A DNA stretch of 64,000 nucleotides from Arenibacter palladensis (GCF_900129275.1 NZ_FQUX01000001.1:1116001-1180000); one strand, 5' to 3'; counted from the stretch's first letter, positions 1 to 8,629 are shown. Notes: generated from the sequence alone by a model not told the origin. Program-made: numbers and translations.

Positions 1-1
1 G

Positions 2-406
2 GATTTGTTTTCATTTTATCTCGGGGATATTGAAAATGTCTTTGGGGTAAGCACCAACCAACAAGGACTATATACTGCAAAAGATGCCATCGCCGCTTGT
101 TGGATATACAAAAATGGAGTTACTGGGGAAGGCAGTTGGAATTTTGGCACCTCGGAAAGAGTGGATATGGTGGAAATTATAGGCAGTGCCGGTAAAATAT
201 CTTTTCCAGTTTTTGATGAAGGGGATATCACCCTAAGCAATGAAAATGGTATTCAAAATCTCTTTATTGATCACCCAAAGCACGTACAGCAATTTCATGT
301 GGAAAACTTACGGGCAGATTTGTTGGAAAACAGGGAGCATCCTTCAACTGGGAAGTCGGGAGTGCATACCAGCTGGATAATGGATAAAATCTTAGGACAG
401 ATCTAA
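2..406 (+). CDS. Gfo/Idh/MocA-type oxidoreductase, C-terminal part (5' end outside window)
   Basis: The frame is open from the first bases of the window to a TAA at 404-406, giving about 134 residues with no start of its own, so this is the end of a gene that begins upstream. The pattern (an alpha/beta substrate domain, GEGSWNFGT, a VEIIGSAGKISFPVF strand, and the ending GKSGVHTSWIMDKILGQI) is that of the C-terminal domain of NAD(P)-dependent Gfo/Idh/MocA sugar or cyclitol dehydrogenases. The Rossmann domain is not visible, so cofactor and substrate cannot be judged. Confidence 0.7.
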   Translation, partial: DLFSFYLGDIENVFGVSTNQQGLYTAKDAIAACWIYKNGVTGEGSWNFGTSERVDMVEIIGSAGKISFPVFDEGDITLSNENGIQNLFIDHPKHVQQFHVENLRADLLENREHPSTGKSGVHTSWIMDKILGQI

Positions 407-412
407 GGGTTG

Positions 413-850
413 TTAATTGGAGATGATTACGGAATTGCCACTATAGGTGGCACGGTAAAAAAGTAGGTCGTGATAACTCTTACCATCGTCCGGCCTGTTC
501 ATTAATTGTCCGGTAAACAAATTGTATTGATAACCTTCACAGGAGCAGGTAACCAACTGCCCATTTAAAGACATTGTGGAACAGTCATTTGGGGCATGGT
601 TGGGGCAGCTTGCCTCCCAGGCCATGAAAGAGTTGAATCCGGTATTGATAACAAATGCACCTCGGGTGCCAACTGTAGCGTTTCCCACATAGATGGCACT
701 ACCTGTATTGGTCAAAGCGCTGTAAAGAGGTAGGTTCAAATTAAGACTAAAACTAAAGCTAACTTCTTGTAGGTAAGGATTTCTATTGGTAGAGTTCTTG
801 TCGCAGGACAATAAAAAAAAGAAAAGTAATATTACCAATATGCGTTTCAT
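413..850 (-). CDS. Rieske-like lipoprotein with altered cluster ligands
   Basis: A 145-residue protein with a lipoprotein signal (hydrophobic residues 4-14, lipobox LLSC with Cys16), so it is probably anchored in the periplasm or outer membrane. Residues 82-90 (CPNHAPNDC) and 102-107 (CSCEGY) sit where the two boxes of a Rieske [2Fe-2S] domain (CxH...CxxH) would be. Box I has one extra residue between Cys and His, and box II has Glu105 where the second His should be. I infer a Rieske fold that may not hold a normal cluster. It converges on the oxidoreductase end at 406. Confidence 0.6.
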   Translation of the reverse strand: MKRILVILLFFFLLSCDKNSTNRNPYLQEVSFSFSLNLNLPLYSALTNTGSAIYVGNATVGTRGAFVINTGFNSFMAWEASCPNHAPNDCSTMSLNGQLVTCSCEGYQYNLFTGQLMNRPDDGKSYHDLLFYRATYSGNSVIISN

Positions 851-899
851 ACCTCTTTGCCTATTTAAATAACTTAAGCAAAATTGAACAAAATTTATG

Positions 900-907
900 T
901 ATATTTG
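900..907 (+). promoter_or_regulatory. -7 box (TATATTTG) of greA
   Basis: TATATTTG matches the Bacteroidota -7 consensus TAnnTTTG exactly. It lies 56 bases before the chosen greA start and downstream of an in-frame ATG at 897, so that earlier ATG would not be transcribed. No convincing -33 TTTG was found at the usual spacing. Confidence 0.5.
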
Positions 908-962
908 TCTTAAATCCTCTTTAAAAAAAAGAGGATTTTCCTATTTAATTAATGTAGAACTT

Positions 963-1436
963 ATGAGTAAGGTATCTTATTATACAGCAGAGGGGCTAAA
1001 AAAATTGAGAGATGAGCTTAATTATCTAAAGGATGTTGAGCGTCCAAAGGCTTCACAAGCCATAGGTGAAGCTAGGGATAAAGGGGATTTGTCTGAAAAT
1101 GCCGAGTATGATGCCGCTAAAGAGGCACAAGGTTTGTTGGAGATGAAAATTTCCAAGATGGAAGAGACTTTGGCCAATGCAAGGTTAATAGATGAATCGC
1201 AATTGGATACCTCCAAGGTGTTGGTGTTGTCTACCGTTAAATTGAAAAACTTAAATAACGGAATGGAAATGAAATATACCCTTGTGGCAGAAAGTGAAGC
1301 TGATCTAAAAACGGCAAAAATTTCTGTAAGTTCGCCAATAGGCAAGGGACTTTTGGGTAAAAAAGTAGGGGATACTGCAGAAATCACTGTTCCCAATGGA
1401 ACATTGAAATTTGAAATTTTGGAAATCTCCAGATAG
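963..1436 (+). CDS. greA: Transcription elongation factor GreA
   Basis: 157 residues, the usual GreA length. The N-terminal half is the coiled coil that enters the RNA polymerase secondary channel; its tip GDLSENAEYDAAKEA carries the acidic residues that stimulate transcript cleavage. The C-terminal half is the FKBP-like domain (SPIGKGLLGKKVGD). An in-frame ATG at 897 would add 22 residues of poor quality and lies before the -7 box, so I chose the ATG at 963 (MSKVSYYTAEG). A strong terminator follows, so it appears monocistronic. Confidence 0.95.
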   Translation: MSKVSYYTAEGLKKLRDELNYLKDVERPKASQAIGEARDKGDLSENAEYDAAKEAQGLLEMKISKMEETLANARLIDESQLDTSKVLVLSTVKLKNLNNGMEMKYTLVAESEADLKTAKISVSSPIGKGLLGKKVGDTAEITVPNGTLKFEILEISR

Positions 1437-1456
1437 ATTATTTTGAAAATATGTTG

Positions 1457-1495
1457 GGCCTCAATTGATTTATTCATTTGAGGCCTTTTTTTTTT
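1457..1495 (+). terminator. Intrinsic terminator after greA
   Basis: GGCCTCAA at 1457 pairs with TTGAGGCC ending at 1485, followed by ten T residues. Confidence 0.85.
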
Positions 1496-1615
1496 AAGGA
1501 GGTTGTATTGGGTTTCATGGCTGGTAGGAGGACTGTTCAAGCATACAAAATAGATGTTTGAAGGGATGTTTTAAAATATTTGTACTATCTTTTATTTTGA
1601 TTTAAGATCAGAAAT

Positions 1616-2008
1616 ATGTCATCAATATTTACTAGAATTATAAACGGTGAGATTCCGTCCTATAAAATTGCCGAGGACGATAATTATTATGCCTTTTTGG
1701 ATATTAATCCCAATGCTCTTGGGCATACCCTATGTGTCCCTAAAAAAGAGGTGGACAAACTTTTAGACCTGGACGAGGAAACCTATTTGGGGCTTATGGC
1801 CTTTTCCAGGAAAGTAGGCTTGGCCATAGAAGCTAGTGTGCCGTGTAATAGGGTAGGGCTAACTGTAATAGGCTTGGAGGTACCCCATGTGCACGTACAT
1901 TTAATTCCGTTGAATGGAATGAGGGATGCCACTTTTCAGCATAAGGCTAAATTGACGCCTAAGGATTTTACGGAGATAGCGGATAAAATCAAGTCCAATA
2001 TTAAATAA
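1616..2008 (+). CDS. HIT family nucleotide-binding protein
   Basis: 130 residues. The histidine triad HVHVHL is present near residue 95, preceded by the N-terminal pattern SIFTRIINGEIPSYKIAED of the Hint branch. Hint proteins hydrolyse nucleoside phosphoramidates, probably in the cytoplasm. The HIT gene next to greA is a common arrangement in this phylum. Its last 8 bases overlap the end of the convergent gene that follows. Confidence 0.92.
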   Translation: MSSIFTRIINGEIPSYKIAEDDNYYAFLDINPNALGHTLCVPKKEVDKLLDLDEETYLGLMAFSRKVGLAIEASVPCNRVGLTVIGLEVPHVHVHLIPLNGMRDATFQHKAKLTPKDFTEIADKIKSNIK

Positions 2009-2354
2009 TCCCTTCCACGACAATGTAAACCCCAGCGGCAACTACGATTATAAGCAAAAGTGTTAAAACATAAAACAGTGTGGTAAATCGTATGGAGGCT
2101 CGGTCCGGGGCAATCATTTTTTGGTAGTAATCATATACCCTTTCTATGTCCTCTGTCCAGGTAACCGGATAGATCATGGAATTACATTTTTTGCATTTAA
2201 TTTCATGGGTGATGTCCTTAGTGGTCCTGTCATAAAGCTTACCATAGGTATGTCTTTGATAAAAGGTCAACTTTAATTCCTGATTAAAACATTCAGGACA
2301 ATTGTTCGTTAAATCCGCCTCCTTAATTATAACTAATTTCTCCTTTGCCATCAC
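2001..2354 (-). CDS. Zinc-ribbon protein with one C-terminal membrane segment
   Basis: 117 residues, function not recognised. Two CxxC pairs (Cys19/Cys22 and Cys54/Cys57) suggest a zinc ribbon. Residues 92-113 form one hydrophobic segment, so the ribbon probably faces the cytoplasm as a tail-anchored protein. Met2 (2351) is an equally good start. It sits 1 base downstream of the sensor kinase and is probably cotranscribed with it, which could link it to that signalling protein. Confidence 0.75.
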   Translation of the reverse strand: MMAKEKLVIIKEADLTNNCPECFNQELKLTFYQRHTYGKLYDRTTKDITHEIKCKKCNSMIYPVTWTEDIERVYDYYQKMIAPDRASIRFTTLFYVLTLLLIIVVAAGVYIVVEGII

Positions 2355-2355
2355 C

Positions 2356-3504
2356 TTAATTTTTAACTTTAAATGTAATTTGCATTATGGTACCGTCCTT
2401 TGTGGAGGTCAGTACTTTAATTTTGCCTTTGTGGTATTCTTCTACAATTCTTTTTACCAAGGAAAGCCCTAGACCCCATCCCCTTTTTTTAGAAGTGACC
2501 CCTGGATTAAATATGGTCTGAAAATTCTTTTTGGGTATACCGCTGCCAGTATCAGAAATTAAGACTTTTACCCAGTTCCCATTGGGAACTATTTCAATGG
2601 CAATACTGCCTTTGCCCCTCATGGCATCTATACCGTTCTTTACCAAGTTTTCAATGGTCCAGTTGTACAAAGCCCTGTTTAAAAGCACTGGCACATGGTC
2701 CACTTGCGAATTAAACGTAAAACGAATGAGTTTGGAACTCCTTAATTTTAAGTAATCAAATGCACTCTTTGTTTCTTCAACAATGTCGTACTCATTAAGG
2801 ATGGGTAGGGAGCCAATTTTTGAAAAACGTTCCGTTATGGTTTCCAATCGGCTAATATCCTTTTCAATTTCCTTGGTAATTTCTGGATTAATATTTTCGG
2901 CCCTCAATAGTTCGTTCCAACCTAGTAGCGAGGAAAGGGGAGTTCCTATTTGGTGGGCTGTTTCTTTGGCCATTCCGGCCCAAAGCTTATTCTGCTCGGA
3001 TGTTTTATTGGTCTTGAACAAGAAATAGATTACCGTGCCAAAGAGGAAGATGATCAATAAAAGGGCAATGGGGTAATACTTTAACTTGGTGAGCACCTCG
3101 GAATTTCCATAATATAGGGTGGCCAGATTCTCTCCCTTGTACTCAATGGAGATAGGTTTGTTTTCCGCCTTGAATTTGCTGATTTTTCCGTGGATAAAAG
3201 CAGTGTCCGTTTTCTGGATTCCGGGCATATTGTTCACCTTTATGGTACTGTCCTTATTGACTAGTATCATGGGAGTGGAAGTGTTGTTCTGAAAGATTTT
3301 GATATGCAGATTTCCGGGGTCGGCGTCAACGGGAAGGGACAAAAATTCAGATTGTGCCGTGGCCCAAATTTCCATTTTATGGCGTTCTTCTTCCTTAAAC
3401 TTCTTGAAAAAACTGTTGGTGTTCCACAGTATTAGGCTCACAATAGCAAAGGAAGCTATTAATAACAGAAGGTTCGAAGTTTTCTTTTTAGGACTAAAAT
3501 CCAT
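2356..3504 (-). CDS. Sensor histidine kinase without an adjacent response regulator
   Basis: 382 residues. Membrane segments at about 11-28 and 146-163 enclose a periplasmic sensor region of roughly 115 residues. The H box HQIGTPLSSLLGW has the phosphorylated His184; the N box NLVKNGIDAM, G1 box DTGSGIP and G2 box GWGLGLSLVKRIV are intact. No HAMP or receiver domain is seen. No response regulator gene is nearby, so its partner must be encoded elsewhere. The zinc-ribbon gene follows at once. Confidence 0.9.
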   Translation of the reverse strand: MDFSPKKKTSNLLLLIASFAIVSLILWNTNSFFKKFKEEERHKMEIWATAQSEFLSLPVDADPGNLHIKIFQNNTSTPMILVNKDSTIKVNNMPGIQKTDTAFIHGKISKFKAENKPISIEYKGENLATLYYGNSEVLTKLKYYPIALLLIIFLFGTVIYFLFKTNKTSEQNKLWAGMAKETAHQIGTPLSSLLGWNELLRAENINPEITKEIEKDISRLETITERFSKIGSLPILNEYDIVEETKSAFDYLKLRSSKLIRFTFNSQVDHVPVLLNRALYNWTIENLVKNGIDAMRGKGSIAIEIVPNGNWVKVLISDTGSGIPKKNFQTIFNPGVTSKKRGWGLGLSLVKRIVEEYHKGKIKVLTSTKDGTIMQITFKVKN

Positions 3505-3613
3505 CCAACTATAAAATTATACTTAAAGATAACGCAATTTGGACAAAGATATTCTATTTTGATATCTACCACTTTATTTCATTTTGCCTACATTTTATGT
3601 ACCTTTACCCGCT

Positions 3614-4504
3614 ATGAAAAAAATGGTTTCCATCACTGCCTCAGAAGTGCCTACAGCTAGATTGCATGGGTATTTGTTGGGTGCCGTTGGACCAAGGCCC
3701 ATTGCTTTTGCCAGTACCATTGATGGTAGGAATAGACCTAATTTATCACCTTTTAGTTTTTTTAATGTCTTTAGTTCCAATCCGCCTATTTTAATATTTT
3801 CTCCTTCCCGTAGGGTGAGGGATAATAGCACAAAACACACCTTGGAGAATGTGCTAAACAATATGGAGGTGGTCATTAATGTTGTGAACTATGATATGGT
3901 GCAACAAATGTCCTTGGCAAGCACGGAGTACGGGCAGGGCGAGAATGAATTTATCAAGTCCGGATTAACCATGTTGGCTTCAGATATGGTGAAGCCTTTT
4001 AGGGTGGCAGAATCCCCGGTGCAGTTTGAGTGCAAGGTCGTTAAGGTGGAGCCATTGGGCAAGGAGGGCGGTGCAGGTAACCTAATCTTTTCAGAAGTGT
4101 TGAAGATACATGTAGATGCCGATATTTTGGATGAAAATGGGACCATTGATCAATATAAAATAGATCAAGTGGCGAGGATGGGGGGCAACTGGTACAGCAG
4201 GGCCAACATGGGATTGTTCGAAGTGCCCAAACCACTTTCCAATTTGGGGATTGGCGTTGACCAAATTCCTGAACACATTAGGTTGAGCAATGTCCTTACG
4301 GGCAATGATTTGGGAATGTTGGGCAATATAGAAAAATTGCCATCCCCGGAAGAAGTGATGAAGTACGTTGATGATAATGTGGATGTAAGATCCATATTGA
4401 GTGCAGGTGATGAAGCTTTACTCCATACTAAGGCCCAGGAGTTGCTAAAAAATAAGGATGTACTTTCTGCATGGAAGGTTTTATTGGCTAAGATACCTAC
4501 ATAG
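3614..4504 (+). CDS. Flavin reductase-like domain protein
   Basis: About 296 residues. The N-terminal part (LLGAVGPRPIAFASTID, NLSPFSFFNVFSSNPP) is the FMN-binding split-barrel fold of the flavin reductase-like family. These proteins bind FMN and may reduce flavin for a partner oxygenase; no partner is nearby. Starts are possible at 3614 (MKKMVS) and 3623 (MVSITASEVPT); an upstream in-frame ATG at 3584 gives a poor N-terminus. The C-terminal 100 residues are helical and not assigned. Confidence 0.85.
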   Translation: MKKMVSITASEVPTARLHGYLLGAVGPRPIAFASTIDGRNRPNLSPFSFFNVFSSNPPILIFSPSRRVRDNSTKHTLENVLNNMEVVINVVNYDMVQQMSLASTEYGQGENEFIKSGLTMLASDMVKPFRVAESPVQFECKVVKVEPLGKEGGAGNLIFSEVLKIHVDADILDENGTIDQYKIDQVARMGGNWYSRANMGLFEVPKPLSNLGIGVDQIPEHIRLSNVLTGNDLGMLGNIEKLPSPEEVMKYVDDNVDVRSILSAGDEALLHTKAQELLKNKDVLSAWKVLLAKIPT

Positions 4505-4555
4505 AAGAATCATCATGAGGTCTATAGGATTACTTTCTTTGGATTGAAATTAGAT

Positions 4556-4578
4556 AAGATAATGCTTGGCATTATCTT
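4556..4578. other. Perfect 10-bp inverted repeat after the flavin reductase gene
   Basis: AAGATAATGC at 4556-4565 pairs with GCATTATCTT at 4569-4578 around a 3-base loop. No T run follows, so it is not a standard terminator; it may be a transcript-end hairpin or a protein site ahead of the DUF3127 gene. Confidence 0.5.
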
Positions 4579-4690
4579 AAGGGCTGACCCCCTAAAAACT
4601 AAGATGCGATATTTTGTTTTAGGTGTTCCTGATCAAAATGCTTAATATTGACAAAAAAAGAATACAAAGTAGAATTATATAAATAGCAAA

Positions 4691-5068
4691 ATGGAAGTAC
4701 AAGGGAAAATTAAAATGGTAGGTGAGACCCAAACATTTGGGAGCAACGGATTTAGAAAGAGGGAAGTAGTGGTGACTACGGAGGAGCAGTATCCACAACA
4801 TATTATGGTAGAATTTGTACAGGATAAATGCGACCTTTTAAATAATTTTGGAGTTGGTCAAGCTGTCAAAATTAGTATTAACCTAAGAGGAAGGGAATGG
4901 GTCAACCCACAGGGGGAGACCAAATATTTTAATTCCATCCAAGGTTGGAGAATAGAAAGTTTACAGGATGAAGCAAATGCTCCAGGGATGCCGCCTGTGC
5001 CGCCAATGGATGCTTTTGAACCAGCGGACAATATCAATGACGATGATCATGACGATTTGCCTTTTTAA
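4691..5068 (+). CDS. DUF3127 OB-fold protein with an SSB-like acidic C-terminus
   Basis: 125 residues. Residues 1-90 match the DUF3127 pattern (EVQGKIKMVGETQTFGSNG, FRKREVVV, GREWVNPQGETKYFNSI), a small OB-fold family found mainly in Bacteroidota. A linker rich in Pro and Met leads to the acidic tail DDDHDDLPF. That tail closely resembles the DDDIPF tip by which single-stranded DNA-binding protein recruits repair and replication proteins. I infer a DNA-binding accessory role; this is not shown. A strong inverted-repeat terminator follows. Confidence 0.85.
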   Translation: MEVQGKIKMVGETQTFGSNGFRKREVVVTTEEQYPQHIMVEFVQDKCDLLNNFGVGQAVKISINLRGREWVNPQGETKYFNSIQGWRIESLQDEANAPGMPPVPPMDAFEPADNINDDDHDDLPF

Positions 5069-5135
5069 TTAGGGGCAAAAATTTTATGGTGCAGAATTAT
5101 GTCTTTTTTTTATATAAGGTGTAATTTCAAATAAT

Positions 5136-5174
5136 AAGAAAACCTATTCAGTTTGTAACCGAATAGGTTTTCTT
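5136..5174. terminator. Bidirectional terminator hairpin
   Basis: AAGAAAACCTATTC (5136-5149) pairs perfectly over 14 bp with GAATAGGTTTTCTT (5161-5174), with an 11-base loop. Confidence 0.8.
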
Positions 5175-5204
5175 AATTTTAGGGACCATTAATTAACTTC
5201 AAAA

Positions 5205-5840
5205 ATGTTTCTCCTTAATCATCGCTTGTTGTTTCCGGATGTAGAAAAGGCCGATGAAGACGGATTATTGGCCGTAGGCGGGGATTTGTCCCCTGAGCGA
5301 CTGCTGTTGGCCTATAAGAATGGGATATTTCCTTGGTTTAATGAGGATTCCATGATACTTTGGTGGAGTCCCGATCCGCGAATGGTTTTGTTTCCCGAGA
5401 AAGTGAAGATTTCGAAAAGTATGGCCCAAGTTATAAAATCCAATAAGTTTAGGATTACTTGGAATACCGAATTTGAAAAAGTGATCAATGCCTGTTCAGC
5501 AATAATACGAAAAGGCCAGCATGGAACCTGGATTACCCCAGAAATGAAAAGTGCCTACTTAAAATTGCACCAAATGGAAATTGCAAAGTCCATTGAAGTA
5601 TGGGAAAATGATGTTTTGGTAGGAGGGCTATATGGAATAGACCTTGGAAATGTATTTTGTGGAGAGAGTATGTTCAGTAGAACTAGTAATGCATCCAAAT
5701 TTGCTTTTATATGCCTTGCCAAGGAGTTGCAGCAAAAGAAGTATAGACTTATAGATTGTCAGGTGTACACGGCGCACTTGGAAAGTCTTGGAGCTGAAGA
5801 AACCCCTAGAAAACAATTTATTGCAATTTTAAAAGGGTAG
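5205..5840 (+). CDS. aat: Leucyl/phenylalanyl-tRNA--protein transferase
   Basis: 211 residues. It adds Leu or Phe from charged tRNA to the N-terminus of proteins starting with Lys or Arg, marking them for ClpS/ClpAP (N-degron pathway). The family motifs GDLSPERLLLAYKNGIFPW, WWSPDPRMVLFP and GGLYGIDLGNVFCGESMFSR are all present, so the enzyme looks complete. The preceding terminator separates it from the DUF3127 gene. Confidence 0.95.
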   Translation: MFLLNHRLLFPDVEKADEDGLLAVGGDLSPERLLLAYKNGIFPWFNEDSMILWWSPDPRMVLFPEKVKISKSMAQVIKSNKFRITWNTEFEKVINACSAIIRKGQHGTWITPEMKSAYLKLHQMEIAKSIEVWENDVLVGGLYGIDLGNVFCGESMFSRTSNASKFAFICLAKELQQKKYRLIDCQVYTAHLESLGAEETPRKQFIAILKG

Positions 5841-5863
5841 CTTTTAGATGCCTATACATGAGT

Positions 5864-6430
5864 TCAATATAGCACACGATCGTAATTGGCCGGTAAGGCC
5901 GTTGTGGTTTTAATCAAATTTCCCTCGGCATTAAATATGGCAATATAATCTTCCCTTTGATCCACCTTTTTGCCGCGAAACATTACTTTGTAGGTATTAC
6001 TTGGCAGTATCAAATTTTGAAAGGTGTTTTTTAGGACATTCTCGGAGGACCCCAAATAGCGCTGTTGGATATATTTAATTTTTATTTTTTCGAAATTCGC
6101 ATTCAAATCGGAACTTATCTGGGCATAGGTATCCGTGGGGATATCAACTTCCTTTACTATAAATCCCGTATTTTGAAGAGTTCCCTTTTCGTCGAAATCT
6201 AAATGGTAATGCATTTTTCCTTTCCTGAATTTTAAGGTGTAGGTAATTTTGGAGGTGTCAATCTCTCGATAATACCTTATGTTTTTGGTGTTTTCCATTG
6301 GCAAATTGTCCATGTTTATAGAAGGGAATTGCGATTTTTGAATACGATGTTCCCGTTCCAATTTTGTTTGGGAATAACATGTTGTGCCGAGTAGCAAAAA
6401 TAGCATTAAGGTTATATAGCTAAACTTCAT
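5864..6430 (-). CDS. Secreted protein of unknown function
   Basis: 188 residues. Residues 1-20 are a signal peptide ending in CYSQ, so the protein is exported. The remainder is alternating beta strands and helices (KITYTLKFRKGKMHYHLDFDE, NANFEKIKIKYIQQRYLGS, YKVMFRGKKVDQREDYIAIFN), a style seen in PepSY/BLIP-like small secreted proteins, but I do not recognise the family. Its start overlaps the end of tag by 11 bases, so the two are probably translated from one mRNA. Confidence 0.75.
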   Translation of the reverse strand: MKFSYITLMLFLLLGTTCYSQTKLEREHRIQKSQFPSINMDNLPMENTKNIRYYREIDTSKITYTLKFRKGKMHYHLDFDEKGTLQNTGFIVKEVDIPTDTYAQISSDLNANFEKIKIKYIQQRYLGSSENVLKNTFQNLILPSNTYKVMFRGKKVDQREDYIAIFNAEGNLIKTTTALPANYDRVLY

Positions 6431-6983
6431 TATATCTAAAACAGTTTATTTCGTGGTCATTCACCATGCCGGTAGCCTGCATATGGGCATAAATTACGGT
6501 GCTTCCTACAAATTTGAACCCCCGCTTTTTTAAATCTTTACTTATGGTGTCGGACAAAGGGGTATGCGCCGGGGCATTTTTATAATCCCGATGATTGTTC
6601 TTAATGGGTTGGCCATTGACAAATTCCCAGATATAATTACTAAAACTTCCAAATTCCTTTTGAACGTCAATATAGGCTTGGGCGTTGGTAACAGTGGCCC
6701 TTATCTTGAGTTTGTTCCTAATAATCCCGGCATCCTGCAACAAGGATTCAATTTTCGATTCCCCGTATTTAGCTATTTTCTTGTAATCAAAATGATCAAA
6801 GGCCTGTCTAAAATTCTCCCTTTTTCTCAAGATGGTAATCCAGCTTAATCCGGCCTGAAAGGTTTCCAAAATCAAAAATTCGAACAGTCGGTCATCGTCC
6901 TTTAGGGGCACGCCCCATTCTTCATCGTGGTACTTTTCGTAAAGTGCATCGCCCTTACACCAGCCACATCTATGTTTTTCCAT
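6420..6983 (-). CDS. tag: DNA-3-methyladenine glycosylase I
   Basis: 187 residues. Removes 3-methyladenine from alkylated DNA (base excision repair). The N-terminal RCGWC and YHDEEWGVPLKDD, and the C-terminal NDHEINCFR, supply the Cys/His residues that form the structural zinc site in Tag (Cys6, His19, and the C-terminal His and Cys). The core FEFLILETFQAGLSW is typical. The secreted protein gene overlaps its end. Confidence 0.95.
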   Translation of the reverse strand: MEKHRCGWCKGDALYEKYHDEEWGVPLKDDDRLFEFLILETFQAGLSWITILRKRENFRQAFDHFDYKKIAKYGESKIESLLQDAGIIRNKLKIRATVTNAQAYIDVQKEFGSFSNYIWEFVNGQPIKNNHRDYKNAPAHTPLSDTISKDLKKRGFKFVGSTVIYAHMQATGMVNDHEINCFRYNEV

Positions 6984-7043
6984 TTTTAATATTCAAACTT
7001 TGTTTAAAGATAAAGAAACCTTGATTTTAATAATGGGATTTAT

Positions 7044-7799
7044 CTACTTTTTGTTTTTGGTTTTTTTTACGGGGTTTCGTGGTAAAACTTCTTCCGGGAA
7101 GGGAAATAGGATGGTGGAATTCTTTTCTGCCGCTATATTGGATAGGGTTTGGTATAGCCTTAGTTTTATGGCGGAAGGCGATTGATCTATTAATTTTCCC
7201 GCTTCCAACAATTTACCTGCGGCCTGTTCTTCGGCAAGGGCCAAGATAATTCGTGCCCTTCTGGACCTTTCCGCTTCTGCTTGGTTGGCCATCATACGCT
7301 TCATGTTTTCCGGTAATTGAATGTCCTTAATTTTTACGTCGATAATTTCAATACCCCACTCTTTTGTTTCCAATTCAACTATGGCCTTGATATTTTTACC
7401 CATTTCCTCTCGTTTGGACAGGATGGTATCCAGTTCAACCTTTCCACAAACATCCCTTAAAGCAGCTTGGGCCAATTGGGTAATGGCAAAACGGTATTCT
7501 TCTACTTCCAAAACGGCTTTTTCAGGATCATTTATTTTAAAGAAGACTACACCGTCAATACTGCAGGGAACATTGTCCTCGGTCATTACTTCTTGCGAAA
7601 CAATATTGATGGTGATAACGCGGATATCCACTACCTGAATGGACTCCACAATGGGAATAATCCACCTGAAACCTGGTTGTAAAGTCTTTACATACTTGCC
7701 AAACCTAAATTTTAATGCTCTTTTGTATTCGAAGACTACTCGTATTCCCGCCAATAGAAATAGTATGAGCATTATGCTGAGAATGAAAGGTGGTGCCAT
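7044..7799 (-). CDS. SPFH/Band 7 (slipin-type) membrane protein
   Basis: 251 residues from the chosen start. Residues 1-25 form one membrane anchor (APPFILSIMLILFLLAGI), followed by the SPFH domain (EYKRALKFRFGKYVKTLQPGF, DIRVITINIVSQEVMTEDN, WGIEIIDVKIKDIQLPENM) and a coiled coil rich in Ala and Glu. Slipins form membrane-bound oligomers. The usual partner, a NfeD-like protease-linked protein, is not adjacent. The frame stays open to 7919, but the extra 40 residues are not hydrophobic or conserved-looking. Confidence 0.9.
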   Translation of the reverse strand: MAPPFILSIMLILFLLAGIRVVFEYKRALKFRFGKYVKTLQPGFRWIIPIVESIQVVDIRVITINIVSQEVMTEDNVPCSIDGVVFFKINDPEKAVLEVEEYRFAITQLAQAALRDVCGKVELDTILSKREEMGKNIKAIVELETKEWGIEIIDVKIKDIQLPENMKRMMANQAEAERSRRARIILALAEEQAAGKLLEAGKLIDQSPSAIKLRLYQTLSNIAAEKNSTILFPFPEEVLPRNPVKKTKNKK

Positions 7800-8053
7800 G
7801 ATAATTACGTTATAAAATTTGTAATAAACTCCTAAAAAATTATTTGGACTGAAACGAAAACTAGTTGCATCTTTCAATTGTCCATCTTTCAACATCAGAT
7901 TAGAATTATAAAACTCCAATTCTGTAAAGGGCAGATTTACTTAAAGTTACGAAAATTACAAAGCAGCCAAAAATAAAAGTCAGCTTAAATTGATTTGTAT
8001 ATAATGGCAATGATTATTTATTTATCTTGAAGCTGTTACTATAAAATTCGTCT

Positions 8054-8629
8054 ATGGAAAAATGGTCGATAATCTTTGTATGTGCATGTTTTTTTATAAC
8101 CATTGCGTGTTGTTCCCAGGATACAGAGGGAGGACATGAGAAATGGGAATACGTGTTGGAAGATACCGGCGACGTCCTTCAATTGGCACTGCCTCTAACT
8201 GCTGGGCTCATGACTTTGATAAATAGGGATTATAAGGGTACCAAAAAATTGGCCTTCTCTTATGGCACTACCATGGCATTGACCTATTCCTTAAAACATT
8301 TCACCAAAAAAGAAAGGCCTGAAGGTAGAAAGCTTTATGATTCCTTTCCTTCCGGTCATACTTCCTCCGCCTTTTCCGGAGCATCATTTATACAGCGCAG
8401 GTATGGGTGGAGCTATGGGGTCCCTGCATATCTGCTTGCCAGTTTAGTTGCGGTAAGTAGGACCGAAGCCCCGGATGGTTATCATGATTTCTGGGATGTT
8501 TTTGCCGGTGCGGCCATAGGCATTGGGAGCACTTATATTTTTACAAAACCATATCAAAAGGAACAAATGTCCCTTGGTTTTTCCACTTATCAGAATACCT
8601 ACTCTTTAAGTTTTTTGTATAAATTTTAA
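8054..8629 (+). CDS. PAP2 family membrane-associated phosphatase
   Basis: 191 residues with a signal peptide-like N-terminus (residues 5-20, possible lipobox IACC). The three motifs of the type 2 phosphatidic acid phosphatase superfamily are visible: KHFTKKERP (81-89), PSGHTS (99-104), and SR at 135-136 with His144 and Asp148. The spacing between SR and His is two residues longer than the usual SRx5H. It probably dephosphorylates a lipid phosphate in the periplasm; substrate unknown. Confidence 0.88.
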   Translation: MEKWSIIFVCACFFITIACCSQDTEGGHEKWEYVLEDTGDVLQLALPLTAGLMTLINRDYKGTKKLAFSYGTTMALTYSLKHFTKKERPEGRKLYDSFPSGHTSSAFSGASFIQRRYGWSYGVPAYLLASLVAVSRTEAPDGYHDFWDVFAGAAIGIGSTYIFTKPYQKEQMSLGFSTYQNTYSLSFLYKF

